A program made the translations under genes and the position numbers. Source: Halobacterium jilantaiense (GTDB taxonomy: Archaea > Halobacteriota > Halobacteria > Halobacteriales > Halobacteriaceae). From it: DNA of 64,000 bases. This document shows positions 9,227 through 16,788 of this stretch, piece after piece; position 1 is the first letter of the stretch, and every line of letters starts with the position of its first letter. The DNA lies in NCBI RefSeq assembly GCF_900110535.1, contig NZ_FOJA01000001.1:2453393-2517392 (forward strand), written 5' to 3'. The notes beneath the pieces are model-generated. The model was not told the DNA's origin, searched no databases, and saw nothing but the letters and a program-made list of their open reading frames with translations.

Positions 9227-9751
9227 ATGACGTACGCCGTCGTCGGCTGCTCGGACTGCAACGCGCTCTGGGTGGTGGAGGGCCGCCCCGAGACCACCGG
9301 CTGCCCGCGCTGCGAGAAACGCCACCAGTTCGGGACGCTCAAGCAGTTCGTCACCACCGACGACGAGGACCACGCCCGCGAGGTTCGGGCCTCGATTCTC
9401 GCGAACAAAGCCGGTCACGGCGACGCGTTCGCCGAAATCGACGACTTCGCCACCCTCGACGACTACGTCGCGGACGCGGGCATCGGCGACGACGAGTATC
9501 TCGCCGAGTCGGGCGTCGACACGGACGAGGTCGCGGCGGCCGCCGAGCGCGCCGAGTCCTCGACCCGCAGCCTCTCGAAGCGGGAGGCCGTCAGGACGGC
9601 GCTCCGCGAACTGGACGAGCCGACGGCAGGAGAGGTGAAGGCGTTCGCCGCCGAACACGGCGTCGACGGCGATTACGTCGAGGACGCGCTGGCGAAGTTC
9701 GAGCGGGCGGGCGAGGTCGTGACGGACGGCGACGGCTACCGGCTGTTGTAG
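9227..9751 (+). CDS. zinc-ribbon / winged-helix protein (DUF5817-like)
   Basis: A 174-residue soluble protein with two modules. The N-terminal ribbon has C8-x2-C11 and C26-x2-C29 within 'VGCSDCNALWVV...GCPRC'. A long acidic linker (~45-110) leads to a C-terminal helical/winged-helix domain (~112-174, 'SKREAVRTALRELDEPTAGEV...AGEVV') of the kind that binds nucleic acid. The arrangement matches what I recall as the haloarchaeal DUF5817 family. Function is unknown; nucleic-acid binding is inferred from the fold only. Confidence 0.85.
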   Translation: MTYAVVGCSDCNALWVVEGRPETTGCPRCEKRHQFGTLKQFVTTDDEDHAREVRASILANKAGHGDAFAEIDDFATLDDYVADAGIGDDEYLAESGVDTDEVAAAAERAESSTRSLSKREAVRTALRELDEPTAGEVKAFAAEHGVDGDYVEDALAKFERAGEVVTDGDGYRLL

Positions 9752-9775
9752 CGGGTCGCGGGCGACTCCGGGCCG

Positions 9776-9913
9776 TCAGAGCGGGCCGCCTGCGAGCCCG
9801 CGAGCGAGCGTAAGCGCCAGCACGAGCACCGTCAACAGCAGTTTGAGGAGGCGGAGCGCGCGCTCCGCGCGGGCGGTCGGGTCGTCACCGTCGCCGTCGG
9901 GGTGAGCGCGCAT
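9776..9913 (-). CDS. small single-helix membrane protein, 45 aa
   Basis: A 46-codon frame (with stop) beginning MRAHPDGDGDDPTARAERA and continuing into one hydrophobic helix 'LLKLLLTVLVLALTLA' before a short tail. A TTATTTT element lies about 25-30 bases upstream on the minus strand, matching leaderless promoter spacing. An acidic N-terminus plus one membrane span is a common design for haloarchaeal microproteins. No homologue is known to me; proteomic support would be needed to be sure. Confidence 0.6.
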   Translation of the reverse strand: MRAHPDGDGDDPTARAERALRLLKLLLTVLVLALTLARGLAGGPL

Positions 9914-9976
9914 ACATCACAGTTCGGCGTCGGAGAAAATAACGCTGTGTCTGCCGCCGAGTGAAAGTGAAACTGG

Positions 9977-10318
9977 TCAGGCGGCGGCCGCCACGACGAC
10001 GAGGCCGACGACACCCACCCCGCTGAGCCAGCAGGCGACCTGGAGGCTGTTCGGAATCGGGAGGACGCGGCCGGGTTCGTACTGCCCGGGGTCGCCGGCG
10101 CTGAACCCGATGCGAGTCGCACCGGCCGTCGTGTCGAGTCGCGTGTTTGTCACCCCGAAGATGAGCGGGACGACCATCAGCGGGACGCCGAACAGAATCA
10201 TCCCGAGCAGGAGCAGCGGGAACGACTGCACCACCGCCAGCGCGGTCGCGATGGCGGCGCAGGCCGCCCCGATACTACCCCAGCGGAACACCGACTGTCG
10301 GAGGGAGCGCTCTGTCAC
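9977..10318 (-). CDS. small membrane protein, 113 aa
   Basis: Three to four hydrophobic segments: a pair of close helices at ~12-55 ('SIGAACAAIATALAVVQSF', 'LLLLGMILFGVPLMVVPLIFGV') and one at ~92-113, separated by a polar loop 'TNTRLDTTAGATRIGFSAGDPGQYEPG'. The ATG lies 25 bases downstream of a good TATA box. No family is recognised. It is the nearest upstream-strand neighbour of HMG-CoA reductase, but there is nothing to tie it to isoprenoid synthesis. Confidence 0.75.
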   Translation of the reverse strand: MTERSLRQSVFRWGSIGAACAAIATALAVVQSFPLLLLGMILFGVPLMVVPLIFGVTNTRLDTTAGATRIGFSAGDPGQYEPGRVLPIPNSLQVACWLSGVGVVGLVVVAAAA

Positions 10319-10342
10319 GACCCGCGGTTCACTGTCACTCGT

Positions 10343-10350
10343 GATAAAAT
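10343..10350 (-). promoter_or_regulatory. TATA box of the 113-aa membrane protein gene
   Basis: Read on the minus strand the sequence is ATTTTATC, centred about 28 bases before the ATG at 10318. Confidence 0.6.
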
Positions 10351-10372
10351 TTTGTCCCGTCAGCGGCCCGCG

Positions 10373-11584
10373 TCAGCGACCGAGTTCGGCGTGCGCCGAG
10401 GAGAGGTTCCGGGACGCGAGCGCGGCGAGCAGATTGATTTCGCCGGCGAGCGCGCCCGCGGCGATGATTTCGGCGAGGGCGTCGGCGTTCGAGCCGGCGG
10501 GGTCGCCGCCGCCGCGCACACCGAGCACGTCCAGCGCCTCGCGCTGAGTCGGAAGCTTCGTCCCGCCGCCCACGGTGCCGACTTCGAGACTCGCCAGGTT
10601 CACCGACGCGTAGAGCCCGTCCTCGCGGGCTTCGGCTGTCGTGATGGCGTTCGAGCCCTCGACGACCTGCGCGGCGTCCTGTCCCGTCGCGAGGAAGACG
10701 GCGGCGACGACGTTCGCGGCGTGCGCGTTGAAGCCGAGGCTCCCGGCCTTCGCCGACCCGACGAGGTTCTTCCGCGTGTTCGCTTCCTCGATGGCCTCCG
10801 GCGTCGTGTCGAAGCGCTCCTCGACGATATCACGGGGGATGGTCACGTCGGCGGTGACCGTTCGCCCGCGGCCCTCGATGGCGTTGATGGCGGCGGGCTT
10901 CTTGTCCGTGCAGAGGTTCCCGGAGACGGCGACGAGTTCGGCCGGCGTCTCCGCCTCGACGACCTCGGTCGCGGCCTCGGTCGCGATGGTGGCCATGTTC
11001 ATCCCCATCGCGTCCTTCGTCTCGTAGCGGAACCGCAGGTAGACGCTGTCGCCGACGACGTACGGTGTGACATCGGTGAGTTCGCCGTGGCTCGTCGTCT
11101 CCTCGGCGGCCGCCTTCAGCGCGTCGTGGTTGTCCTTCGCCCACTCGGCGACCTCCGCACCCTCTGTCACGTCCGCGACGCGGAAGACCGGAGCCCGGGT
11201 CATCCCGGTCTTCGTGACGCGAGCGTTCGCGCCGCCCGCGGCCGTGATGGCCGAGCAGCCGCGGTTCACGGACGCGACGAGCGCGCCCTCCGTGGTCGCC
11301 ATCGGGAGGTGGAACTCGTCGTCGGCGGCGTCACCGTTCACGGCGAGCGGGCCGGCGACGCCCAGCGGGAGTTGGGTGCCGCCCGCGAGGTTCTCGATGT
11401 TCGAGTCGACCCCGTCGGCGTCGAAAGAGAACGACCCGAGAGCCTCCGTCTCCGCGCCGGTCTCGCGTTCGAGGAGTTCGCGGCGCGCGGCCGCGGCGGT
11501 GTCGGCGTCGGCGTGGTCCTCCAGTTCGTACAGCCGGAGGTCGCCGGCCTGCACTCGGTCCGCGAGGTCGCTGGCGTCGGTCAT
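10373..11584 (-). CDS. hmgA: 3-hydroxy-3-methylglutaryl-CoA reductase (NADPH)
   Basis: A 403-residue class I HMG-CoA reductase, which reduces HMG-CoA to mevalonate for the isoprenoid lipids and carotenoids of the archaeal membrane; it is the target of mevinolin. The start is 'MTDASDLADR'. Family motifs in order: ENLAGGTQLPLGVAGPL (substrate), EGALVASVNRGCSAI (catalytic Glu), DAMGMNM (catalytic Asp), GNLCTDKKPAAIN (catalytic Lys), GTVGGGT (coenzyme) and the C-terminal SSAHAELGR with catalytic H398. No N-terminal membrane anchor is present, as expected in archaea. It is divergent from the thiamine-binding operon. Confidence 0.97.
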   Translation of the reverse strand: MTDASDLADRVQAGDLRLYELEDHADADTAAAARRELLERETGAETEALGSFSFDADGVDSNIENLAGGTQLPLGVAGPLAVNGDAADDEFHLPMATTEGALVASVNRGCSAITAAGGANARVTKTGMTRAPVFRVADVTEGAEVAEWAKDNHDALKAAAEETTSHGELTDVTPYVVGDSVYLRFRYETKDAMGMNMATIATEAATEVVEAETPAELVAVSGNLCTDKKPAAINAIEGRGRTVTADVTIPRDIVEERFDTTPEAIEEANTRKNLVGSAKAGSLGFNAHAANVVAAVFLATGQDAAQVVEGSNAITTAEAREDGLYASVNLASLEVGTVGGGTKLPTQREALDVLGVRGGGDPAGSNADALAEIIAAGALAGEINLLAALASRNLSSAHAELGR

Positions 11585-11670
11585 GCCCGGGAGTCGGCGG
11601 CCCGCCGCCCTGAAGGTTGCCCTTCCGGGCGGGTGAGCGGTCGCGACCACTCGTCGGCGTCGGCCCGAAC

Positions 11671-11686
11671 AGTGAGTTATATCACT
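11671..11686 (+). promoter_or_regulatory. palindrome overlapping the TATA box of the thiamine-binding operon
   Basis: AGTGA-gttata-TCACT is a perfect inverted repeat with 5-base arms. Its spacer contains TTATAT, centred 28 bases before the GTG start of the downstream gene, so a protein bound here would block TBP. The divergent hmgA gene starts 87 bases away on the other side. The regulator is not known; control by thiamine is an inference from the downstream genes. Confidence 0.5.
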
Positions 11687-11707
11687 GGCTAATCGGCTAG
11701 GGCGACC

Positions 11708-12025
11708 GTGACACTCACTGCGATGCTGTCCGTCGCGCCACTGGACAGCCCAGCGGCCGACTTCGACGCCGAGATAGCCAGCGCCATCGACGCCCTGGAG
11801 GACTTCGACGTGCGCTACGAGACGCACCCGATGGAGACCACCATCGAGGCCGACGACATGGACGAACTCCTCGCGGCGGTCAAGGCCGCCCACGAGTCCG
11901 TCGACGCGCCCCGGGTGTCGACGAAGCTCAAGATCGACCACTACCGCGAGGACGACCTCGCTGTCGAGGAGAAGGTCGACCGCGTCGAGGCACACCTCGG
12001 TCGGGAGGCGTCGAGCGACCGATGA
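11708..12025 (+). CDS. MTH1187/YkoF-family thiamine-binding protein
   Basis: A 105-residue ferredoxin-like-fold protein of the MTH1187 family; YkoF relatives bind thiamine or its precursor HMP. The GTG start is chosen because 'MTLTAMLSVAPLDS' matches the family's opening strand and leaves the TATA box at leaderless distance. The characteristic 'FDVRYETHPMETTIEAD' strand-turn lies at ~37-53. Its stop overlaps the next start by four bases (ATGA), so translation is coupled to the substrate-binding lipoprotein, supporting a shared role in thiamine handling. Confidence 0.88.
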   Translation: MTLTAMLSVAPLDSPAADFDAEIASAIDALEDFDVRYETHPMETTIEADDMDELLAAVKAAHESVDAPRVSTKLKIDHYREDDLAVEEKVDRVEAHLGREASSDR

Positions 12026-13170
12026 CGTCCCGACGCAAGTTCGTCGCGACCGTCGGCTCCGCGGCCGCACTCGGGCTCGCGGGCTGCATCGAGACGAGCG
12101 ACACCAGTGGAGACGACACGACGACGAACGCAACCGAGACCAGCGACGGGACGACCACGACCACCGGCGGCACGACCGCGAGCGAGAGCGGCGAACCCCC
12201 GAAACTCCGAATCGGCACCACCGAGTCGTACGTCGGCGCGGTGTCGACGAGCGCCGGCGGCTGGGTCGAGGAGGCCTTCGAGTCCGAGCGCAAGGTCGAC
12301 TTCGACTGGGTCGTCCGGGACAACGAACTGAACGACTTCATCCGCCGCAAGCAGCAGGGCGTCGAGCTGGGCGCGGACGGCTACGTCGGCGTGACGCCGA
12401 CGGGGCTCGTGCGCGCCGACCGTGAACTCGACGAGTCGCTGTTCGCGGGTTTCGACACCGGGAGCGTCGACAACACCGACGACGTGGTGGAGCCGTACTG
12501 GTTCGACCCGCAGCGCCGCGTGCTGCCGACCGGGGCCTCGTACGTCTGCATCGTCTACGACGAGAACGAGGTCGACGAACCGGAGACGCTGGAGGCCCTC
12601 ACGACCGAGGCCTACAGCGACGGCCTGCTGCTCCCGAACCCGCAGGACACCGTCACGGGGCTGAGCTTCCTGCTGTGGACCGTCCACGAGTTCGGGGAGG
12701 ACGGCTACCTCGACTACTGGGACCGCCTCGTCGACAACGGCCTCCGCACCACCGGCTCCTGGAACGCCGCCTACAGCGCGTACTCCGGGAAGGAGGCCCC
12801 GATGGTGATGTCCTACAGCACCGACCAGGTGTACGCCAGTCAGGCCGAGGACACCGACATGGCCCGCCACCAGATTGCGTTCCCGAACGACCAGGGGTAC
12901 GCGTACGTCTCCGGCACCGCGAAGTTCGCGGACACCGAGCGCGGCGGCCTCGTTGACGACTTCGCGTCGTTCATGCTGGAAGCCGACACTCAGGCCAACG
13001 TCGCCGAGAAGAACGTCGGCATCCCTACCGTCTCCGACGCCAGCCTCCCCGAGGAACTCCAGCAGTACGTCCACGTCCCCGAAACCCCCATCCAGTACGG
13101 CTACGAGACGCTCCGCGACAGCGCCGACGACTGGCGCGAAGCCGTCTCCCAGCGAATCGCGAGCCAGTAA
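12022..13170 (+). CDS. thiamine-type ABC transporter substrate-binding lipoprotein (ThiB-like)
   Basis: A 382-residue periplasmic-type binding protein. The N-terminus has a Tat motif (SRRKF) and a lipobox ending 'GLAGC', then a Thr-rich linker (~25-60) typical of haloarchaeal lipoproteins on the outer face. The core resembles ThiB: 'RIGTTESYV' opens domain 1, 'GADGYVGVTPTGLVRAD' and 'VEPYWFDPQRRVLPTGASYVCIVYDE' are near-family signatures, and 'NPQDTVTGLSFLLWTV' and 'WNAAYSAYSGKEAPMVMSYSTD' follow. It should deliver thiamine or a phosphate ester to a permease. No permease or ATPase gene is adjacent, so the partner must be elsewhere. Confidence 0.88.
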   Translation: MTSRRKFVATVGSAAALGLAGCIETSDTSGDDTTTNATETSDGTTTTTGGTTASESGEPPKLRIGTTESYVGAVSTSAGGWVEEAFESERKVDFDWVVRDNELNDFIRRKQQGVELGADGYVGVTPTGLVRADRELDESLFAGFDTGSVDNTDDVVEPYWFDPQRRVLPTGASYVCIVYDENEVDEPETLEALTTEAYSDGLLLPNPQDTVTGLSFLLWTVHEFGEDGYLDYWDRLVDNGLRTTGSWNAAYSAYSGKEAPMVMSYSTDQVYASQAEDTDMARHQIAFPNDQGYAYVSGTAKFADTERGGLVDDFASFMLEADTQANVAEKNVGIPTVSDASLPEELQQYVHVPETPIQYGYETLRDSADDWREAVSQRIASQ

Positions 13171-13256
13171 GCAGTCGAGGACTGCGACCCGCCCGGGTTC
13201 GCGCGCACCGCTGACACTCCGGCCCTCCCTTCCGTCCGAGCTGAGTGCGGGACAAA

Positions 13257-13264
13257 ACTTATTG
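13257..13264 (+). promoter_or_regulatory. TATA-like element of the 172-aa lipoprotein gene
   Basis: CTTATTG in an A-rich stretch lies about 26-30 bases before the GTG start at 13289. Confidence 0.45.
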
Positions 13265-13288
13265 TAGAAATGATGCAAACCACTGCGT

Positions 13289-13807
13289 GTGAAGCGACGA
13301 GCAGCGCTTCGGACACTCTCCGTGGCTGGTGCCCTCTCCCTCACAGCCGGCTGTCTGACCCGCGGCCGCTCTGGAAGTGGCGGGACGACACCGCCAGAGA
13401 CCACTACAGACTCGGTGTCGTCCGACTCGAACGGTGATGTAGCGGTACTGCCCGAGCGGCCGCCAGACGACGACCCGGACTGCGGGGGCCTGGACCCAAT
13501 TCGTCGGCCGAGTGGCGGGCCGTTCCCGGCGGAGGCCGCCGGGCTGGAACTGACTGCTTCGACGGACACGGTCGCAATCGGAGACGACATCACGTTCTCG
13601 CTCCGGAACCACACCGACGAGGAGACACTGGTGGGGACGCTCCACAAGTACAACATCGAGCGGCAGGACGGGGACGCGTGGCGACCGGTGTTCTCATCGC
13701 CTGACCGCGAGTACTACGACATCGGGGTGACCCTCCCGCCCGGCGGTGGCTACGACTGGCCGGTTCCCGAAGTTCTTTGCGCGCAGCCCTCCGGCGTAGA
13801 CGTATGA
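13289..13807 (+). CDS. Tat lipoprotein, probably truncated at its C-terminus
   Basis: A 172-residue protein with a GTG start, twin-arginine signal (KRRAALR) and lipobox 'LSLTAGC'. A Gly/Ser/Thr linker leads to an Ig-like beta domain (~75-160, 'LELTASTDTVAIGDDITFSLRNHTDEE'). The family's closing strands, normally ending in a 'LxPGxYRFxY' type segment, are missing: the frame ends 'GYDWPVPEVLCAQPSGVDV' inside the promoter of the next gene and stops in an ATGA overlap with its start. Loss of the 3' end by rearrangement is likely; a short natural variant is possible. Confidence 0.7.
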   Translation: MKRRAALRTLSVAGALSLTAGCLTRGRSGSGGTTPPETTTDSVSSDSNGDVAVLPERPPDDDPDCGGLDPIRRPSGGPFPAEAAGLELTASTDTVAIGDDITFSLRNHTDEETLVGTLHKYNIERQDGDAWRPVFSSPDREYYDIGVTLPPGGGYDWPVPEVLCAQPSGVDV

Positions 13808-15333
13808 CAGCGGCTGCCGACCTGATTCTCTACGGTGGCGAGGTCCACACGCTCGGCGACGAGGACGAGGTGTACGACGCGGTGGCGGTGCGGGACGGCC
13901 GGGTCGTCGGGCTGGCGAACGACTACGACGCCGAGTTCCTGGCGGGGACCGGGACCGAGACAATCGACCTCGGGGGTCGCGTGGTGATTCCGGGGTTCGT
14001 GGACGCCCACACGCACATGGAGACCGTCGGCCAGCACGGCGTCCACGCGGACCTTCGGGGGGCGAGCGGCCCGGAAGAAGTCACGGAGCGCCTCGCCGAG
14101 CGCGCGAGCGAGACCGCCGGCGACGAGTGGGTGCTGGGCTTCGGGTACGACGAGAGCCAGTGGGGTGGCGACGCGGACCTCTCGCAGGCCGACCTCGACG
14201 CCGTCAGCGAGACGCAGCCGGTCGCCGCGATTCGGGAGGACATGCACACGGCGACGGTGAACGGCGTCGCGCTCGCCGAGTACGGCGACGGGATGCCCGA
14301 GGGCGACGTGGTCGGGGACGGCCGCATCGTGGAGGACGCGGTCGAAGTCGTCTACGACGCGACGGAGCCCGACCCCGAGGAGACGAAGTCCCTCGTGACG
14401 GCCGCGCAGCGCGAGGCCAACGAGAAGGGTGTAACGGCCGTCCACGACATGGTGCGGCGCTCGCACGCGCCCCGAGCGTACCGCGAACTCGACGCGGCGG
14501 GCGACCTCTCCGTGCGGGTGCGAGTGAACTACTGGGCGGACCACCTCGACGCCGTCCTGGAGACGGGGCTGGCGACGAACCACGGCAGCGACATGGTCGA
14601 GGTCGGTGCAATCAAGACGTACACGGACGGCAGCCTCGGCGGGCACACGGCGAAGCTCCACGAGCCGTACGCCGACGCGCCCGACGAGACCGGGACGTGG
14701 GTCGTCGACCCGGAGGAACTGGCGGATATCGTGGAGCGCGCCGACGACGCGGGCCTGCAAGTCACCGCGCACGCCATCGGCGACGCCGCCGTCGACGCCG
14801 TCCTCGACGCCTACGAGGACGCGGCCGACGACGCGGGCGAGCGCCGGCACCGCGTCGAGCACGCCGAACTCGCGAGCGACGACGCCATCGAGCGCATGGC
14901 AGCCCTCGGCGTCGTGGCGTCCCCGCAGCCGAACTTCCTGAAGTGGGCGGGCAGCGACGGCCTCTACGAGGACCGGCTCGGGACCGAGCGCCGGGAGGCG
15001 AGTAACCGCTTCGGCGACATGCTCGACGCGGGCGTGGCAGTGGCGTTCGGCAGCGACTGCATGCCGCTCGACCCGCTGCTCGGCGTCCACCACGCCGTGA
15101 ACGCGCCCGCCGACGGCCAGTCGGTGTCGGTCACGGACGCGCTGCGGGCGTACACGAGCGGCGGGGCGTACGCCGGATTCCGCGAGGACGAGCAGGGGAC
15201 GGTTCGCGAGGGGGCGCTGGCGGACTTCACGGTGCTGGACGCCTCGCCGTGGGAGCACGTGGACGCAATCGTCGACGAGGTCGGCGTGGCGATGACCGTC
15301 GTCGACGGCGACGTCGTGTACGACGCGCGGTAG
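13804..15333 (+). CDS. amidohydrolase of the YtcJ / imidazolonepropionase-like family
   Basis: A 509-residue metal-dependent hydrolase. The start 'MTAAADLILYGGEVHTLG' begins the usual small beta domain. The TIM barrel carries VIPGFVDAHTHM (metal His pair, ~62-73), the Lys/Thr segment 'GAIKTYTDGSLGGHTAK' typical of the YtcJ subgroup (~273-289), 'VTAHAIGDAAVDAVLDA' (His), 'HRVEHAEL' (His) and 'VAFGSDCMPLDPL' (Asp). YtcJ relatives act on amide-type substrates, and the true substrate is unknown. It has a TTCTTTG promoter-like element 25-30 bases upstream, inside the preceding lipoprotein frame. Confidence 0.88.
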   Translation: MTAAADLILYGGEVHTLGDEDEVYDAVAVRDGRVVGLANDYDAEFLAGTGTETIDLGGRVVIPGFVDAHTHMETVGQHGVHADLRGASGPEEVTERLAERASETAGDEWVLGFGYDESQWGGDADLSQADLDAVSETQPVAAIREDMHTATVNGVALAEYGDGMPEGDVVGDGRIVEDAVEVVYDATEPDPEETKSLVTAAQREANEKGVTAVHDMVRRSHAPRAYRELDAAGDLSVRVRVNYWADHLDAVLETGLATNHGSDMVEVGAIKTYTDGSLGGHTAKLHEPYADAPDETGTWVVDPEELADIVERADDAGLQVTAHAIGDAAVDAVLDAYEDAADDAGERRHRVEHAELASDDAIERMAALGVVASPQPNFLKWAGSDGLYEDRLGTERREASNRFGDMLDAGVAVAFGSDCMPLDPLLGVHHAVNAPADGQSVSVTDALRAYTSGGAYAGFREDEQGTVREGALADFTVLDASPWEHVDAIVDEVGVAMTVVDGDVVYDAR

Positions 15334-15371
15334 CCCACAGACCTAACTTCCGGGGCGGAGAACCCCCGCAT

Positions 15372-15527
15372 ATGGCAGCAGCAGGCGTCGCGTTCGGGCT
15401 GTTCCTCGTCGTGGGTGTCGGCGGCGCACTCCTCCTGTACCTGCTGGTGCGCCGCGAGGCCGACGACACCACCCGGATGACTCGCGAGGAGGCCCACGAG
15501 CAGGTCTCGCGCGAACGCGACGAGTAG
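15372..15527 (+). CDS. small single-helix membrane protein, 51 aa
   Basis: The 51-residue product starts MAAAGVAFGLFLVVGVGG and has one membrane helix (~4-26) followed by a charged tail of Arg, Asp and Glu that looks helical. The ATG lies 38 bases after the amidohydrolase stop, so it may be cotranscribed. No family is recognised. Confidence rests on composition and a conserved-looking start context only. Confidence 0.6.
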   Translation: MAAAGVAFGLFLVVGVGGALLLYLLVRREADDTTRMTREEAHEQVSRERDE

Positions 15528-15600
15528 CGAACTACTCGTTCTCGCTCTCTCGTTCCTCCCGAGTAGCGCCTGCTGTCTCCGACAGCCGAGATTGAAGAAA

Positions 15601-15633
15601 TAATCTTTTCATACTAGGCTTCCGAAGTGTAGT
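15601..15633 (+). promoter_or_regulatory. nadA promoter with an imperfect palindrome
   Basis: A TATA-like TAATCTTTT (from 15601) is followed at 15613-15633 by an imperfect 21-base palindrome: ACTA, two mismatched bases, CTTC, a central C, GAAG, two bases, TAGT. Eight of ten positions pair. It spans the predicted transcription start, an effective place for a repressor of NAD synthesis. No such regulator gene is obvious nearby except the TrmB-like gene after nadC. Confidence 0.5.
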
Positions 15634-15661
15634 GTACGTTGGTGACCTGAACGTGGCAGAG

Positions 15662-16786
15662 ATGGACACGTCGTCGTTCGATACAGACCTGAGTCTCTTC
15701 AAGTACGACGACCTCGAAGCGCTTCCCGAGGAGTACCGAGAACTGACCGAAGACGAGCGAACGGAACGCATCGAGGCGGCGCGCGCCGAACTCGGCGACG
15801 ACGTCGTCGTCCTCGGCCACAACTACCAGCGCCGCGAAATCGTCGAGCACGCCGACTTCATCGGCGACTCCTACCAGCTCTCGAAGGAGGCCGCGAACGC
15901 GGACGCCGACTACGTCATCTTCGGCGGCGTGACGTTCATGGCCGAGAGCGCGGACATCATCACGGACGACAGTCAGTCCGTCATCCTGCCGTCGATGGAG
16001 GCGTCGTGCCCGATGGCGGGGATGGCTGAAGCCCTCCAGGTCGACGCCGCGTGGGCGGACATCACCGACGCCGCCCCCGACGAGACCATCATCCCGATCA
16101 CGTACATGAACAGCTACGCCGACCTGAAGGCGTTCTGCGCCGAGCAGGGCGGGCTGGTCTGCACGTCCTCGAACGCCCACCGCGCCTTCGAGTGGGCGTT
16201 CGAGCGCGGCGACAAGGTGCTGTTCCTCCCCGACAAGCACCTCGGCGAGAACACCGCCCACCGACTCGGCCTCGAGGACTCGACCGTCGAGTGGGACCCG
16301 TGGGACGCCGAGGGGAAGACCGCCGAGGAGGTCGCCGACGCCGACATCGTGCTCTGGGACGGCTACTGCCAGGTCCACGAGCGCTTCACTCCCGACCACG
16401 TCGCGCAGGTCCGCGAGGAGCACGAGGACGCGAACGTCGTCGTCCACCCCGAGTGCCGGCGGGAAGTCGTGGAAGCGGCCGACGTGGTCGGCTCCACGTC
16501 GACGATTACGCAGACCGTCGAGGACGCCGACCCCGGCGAGACGTGGGCCATCGGCACCGAGATTCACCTCGCGAACCACCTCCAGCGCTGGCACCCCGAG
16601 GTGAACGTCGTGCCGCTGTGCGGGGACGCCTGCATGGACTGCAACGCGATGCGCCAGATCGACCCGAACTACCTCGCGTGGGTGCTGGAGGAGCTCGTCG
16701 AGGGCCGCGAGCGCAACGTCATCGAGGTCGCGCCCGACGAGAAGGAGCTGGCGCAGGTCGCGCTCGACCGCATGCTCGACATCTGA
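15662..16786 (+). CDS. nadA: quinolinate synthase
   Basis: A 374-residue [4Fe-4S] enzyme that condenses iminoaspartate with dihydroxyacetone phosphate to quinolinate, the first committed steps of NAD synthesis with NadB. The ATG giving 'MDTSSFDTDLSLF' is preferred; an in-frame GTG at 15632 is possible, lying at leaderless distance from the TATA box but within the palindrome. Family landmarks are VVVLGHNYQRREIVEHADFIGDS, SMEASCPMAGMAE (cluster Cys), ITYMNSYADLKAF, HPECRREV and VPLCGDACMDCNAM (cluster Cys). nadB starts two bases after the stop codon. Confidence 0.96.
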   Translation: MDTSSFDTDLSLFKYDDLEALPEEYRELTEDERTERIEAARAELGDDVVVLGHNYQRREIVEHADFIGDSYQLSKEAANADADYVIFGGVTFMAESADIITDDSQSVILPSMEASCPMAGMAEALQVDAAWADITDAAPDETIIPITYMNSYADLKAFCAEQGGLVCTSSNAHRAFEWAFERGDKVLFLPDKHLGENTAHRLGLEDSTVEWDPWDAEGKTAEEVADADIVLWDGYCQVHERFTPDHVAQVREEHEDANVVVHPECRREVVEAADVVGSTSTITQTVEDADPGETWAIGTEIHLANHLQRWHPEVNVVPLCGDACMDCNAMRQIDPNYLAWVLEELVEGRERNVIEVAPDEKELAQVALDRMLDI

Positions 16787-16788
16787 CC

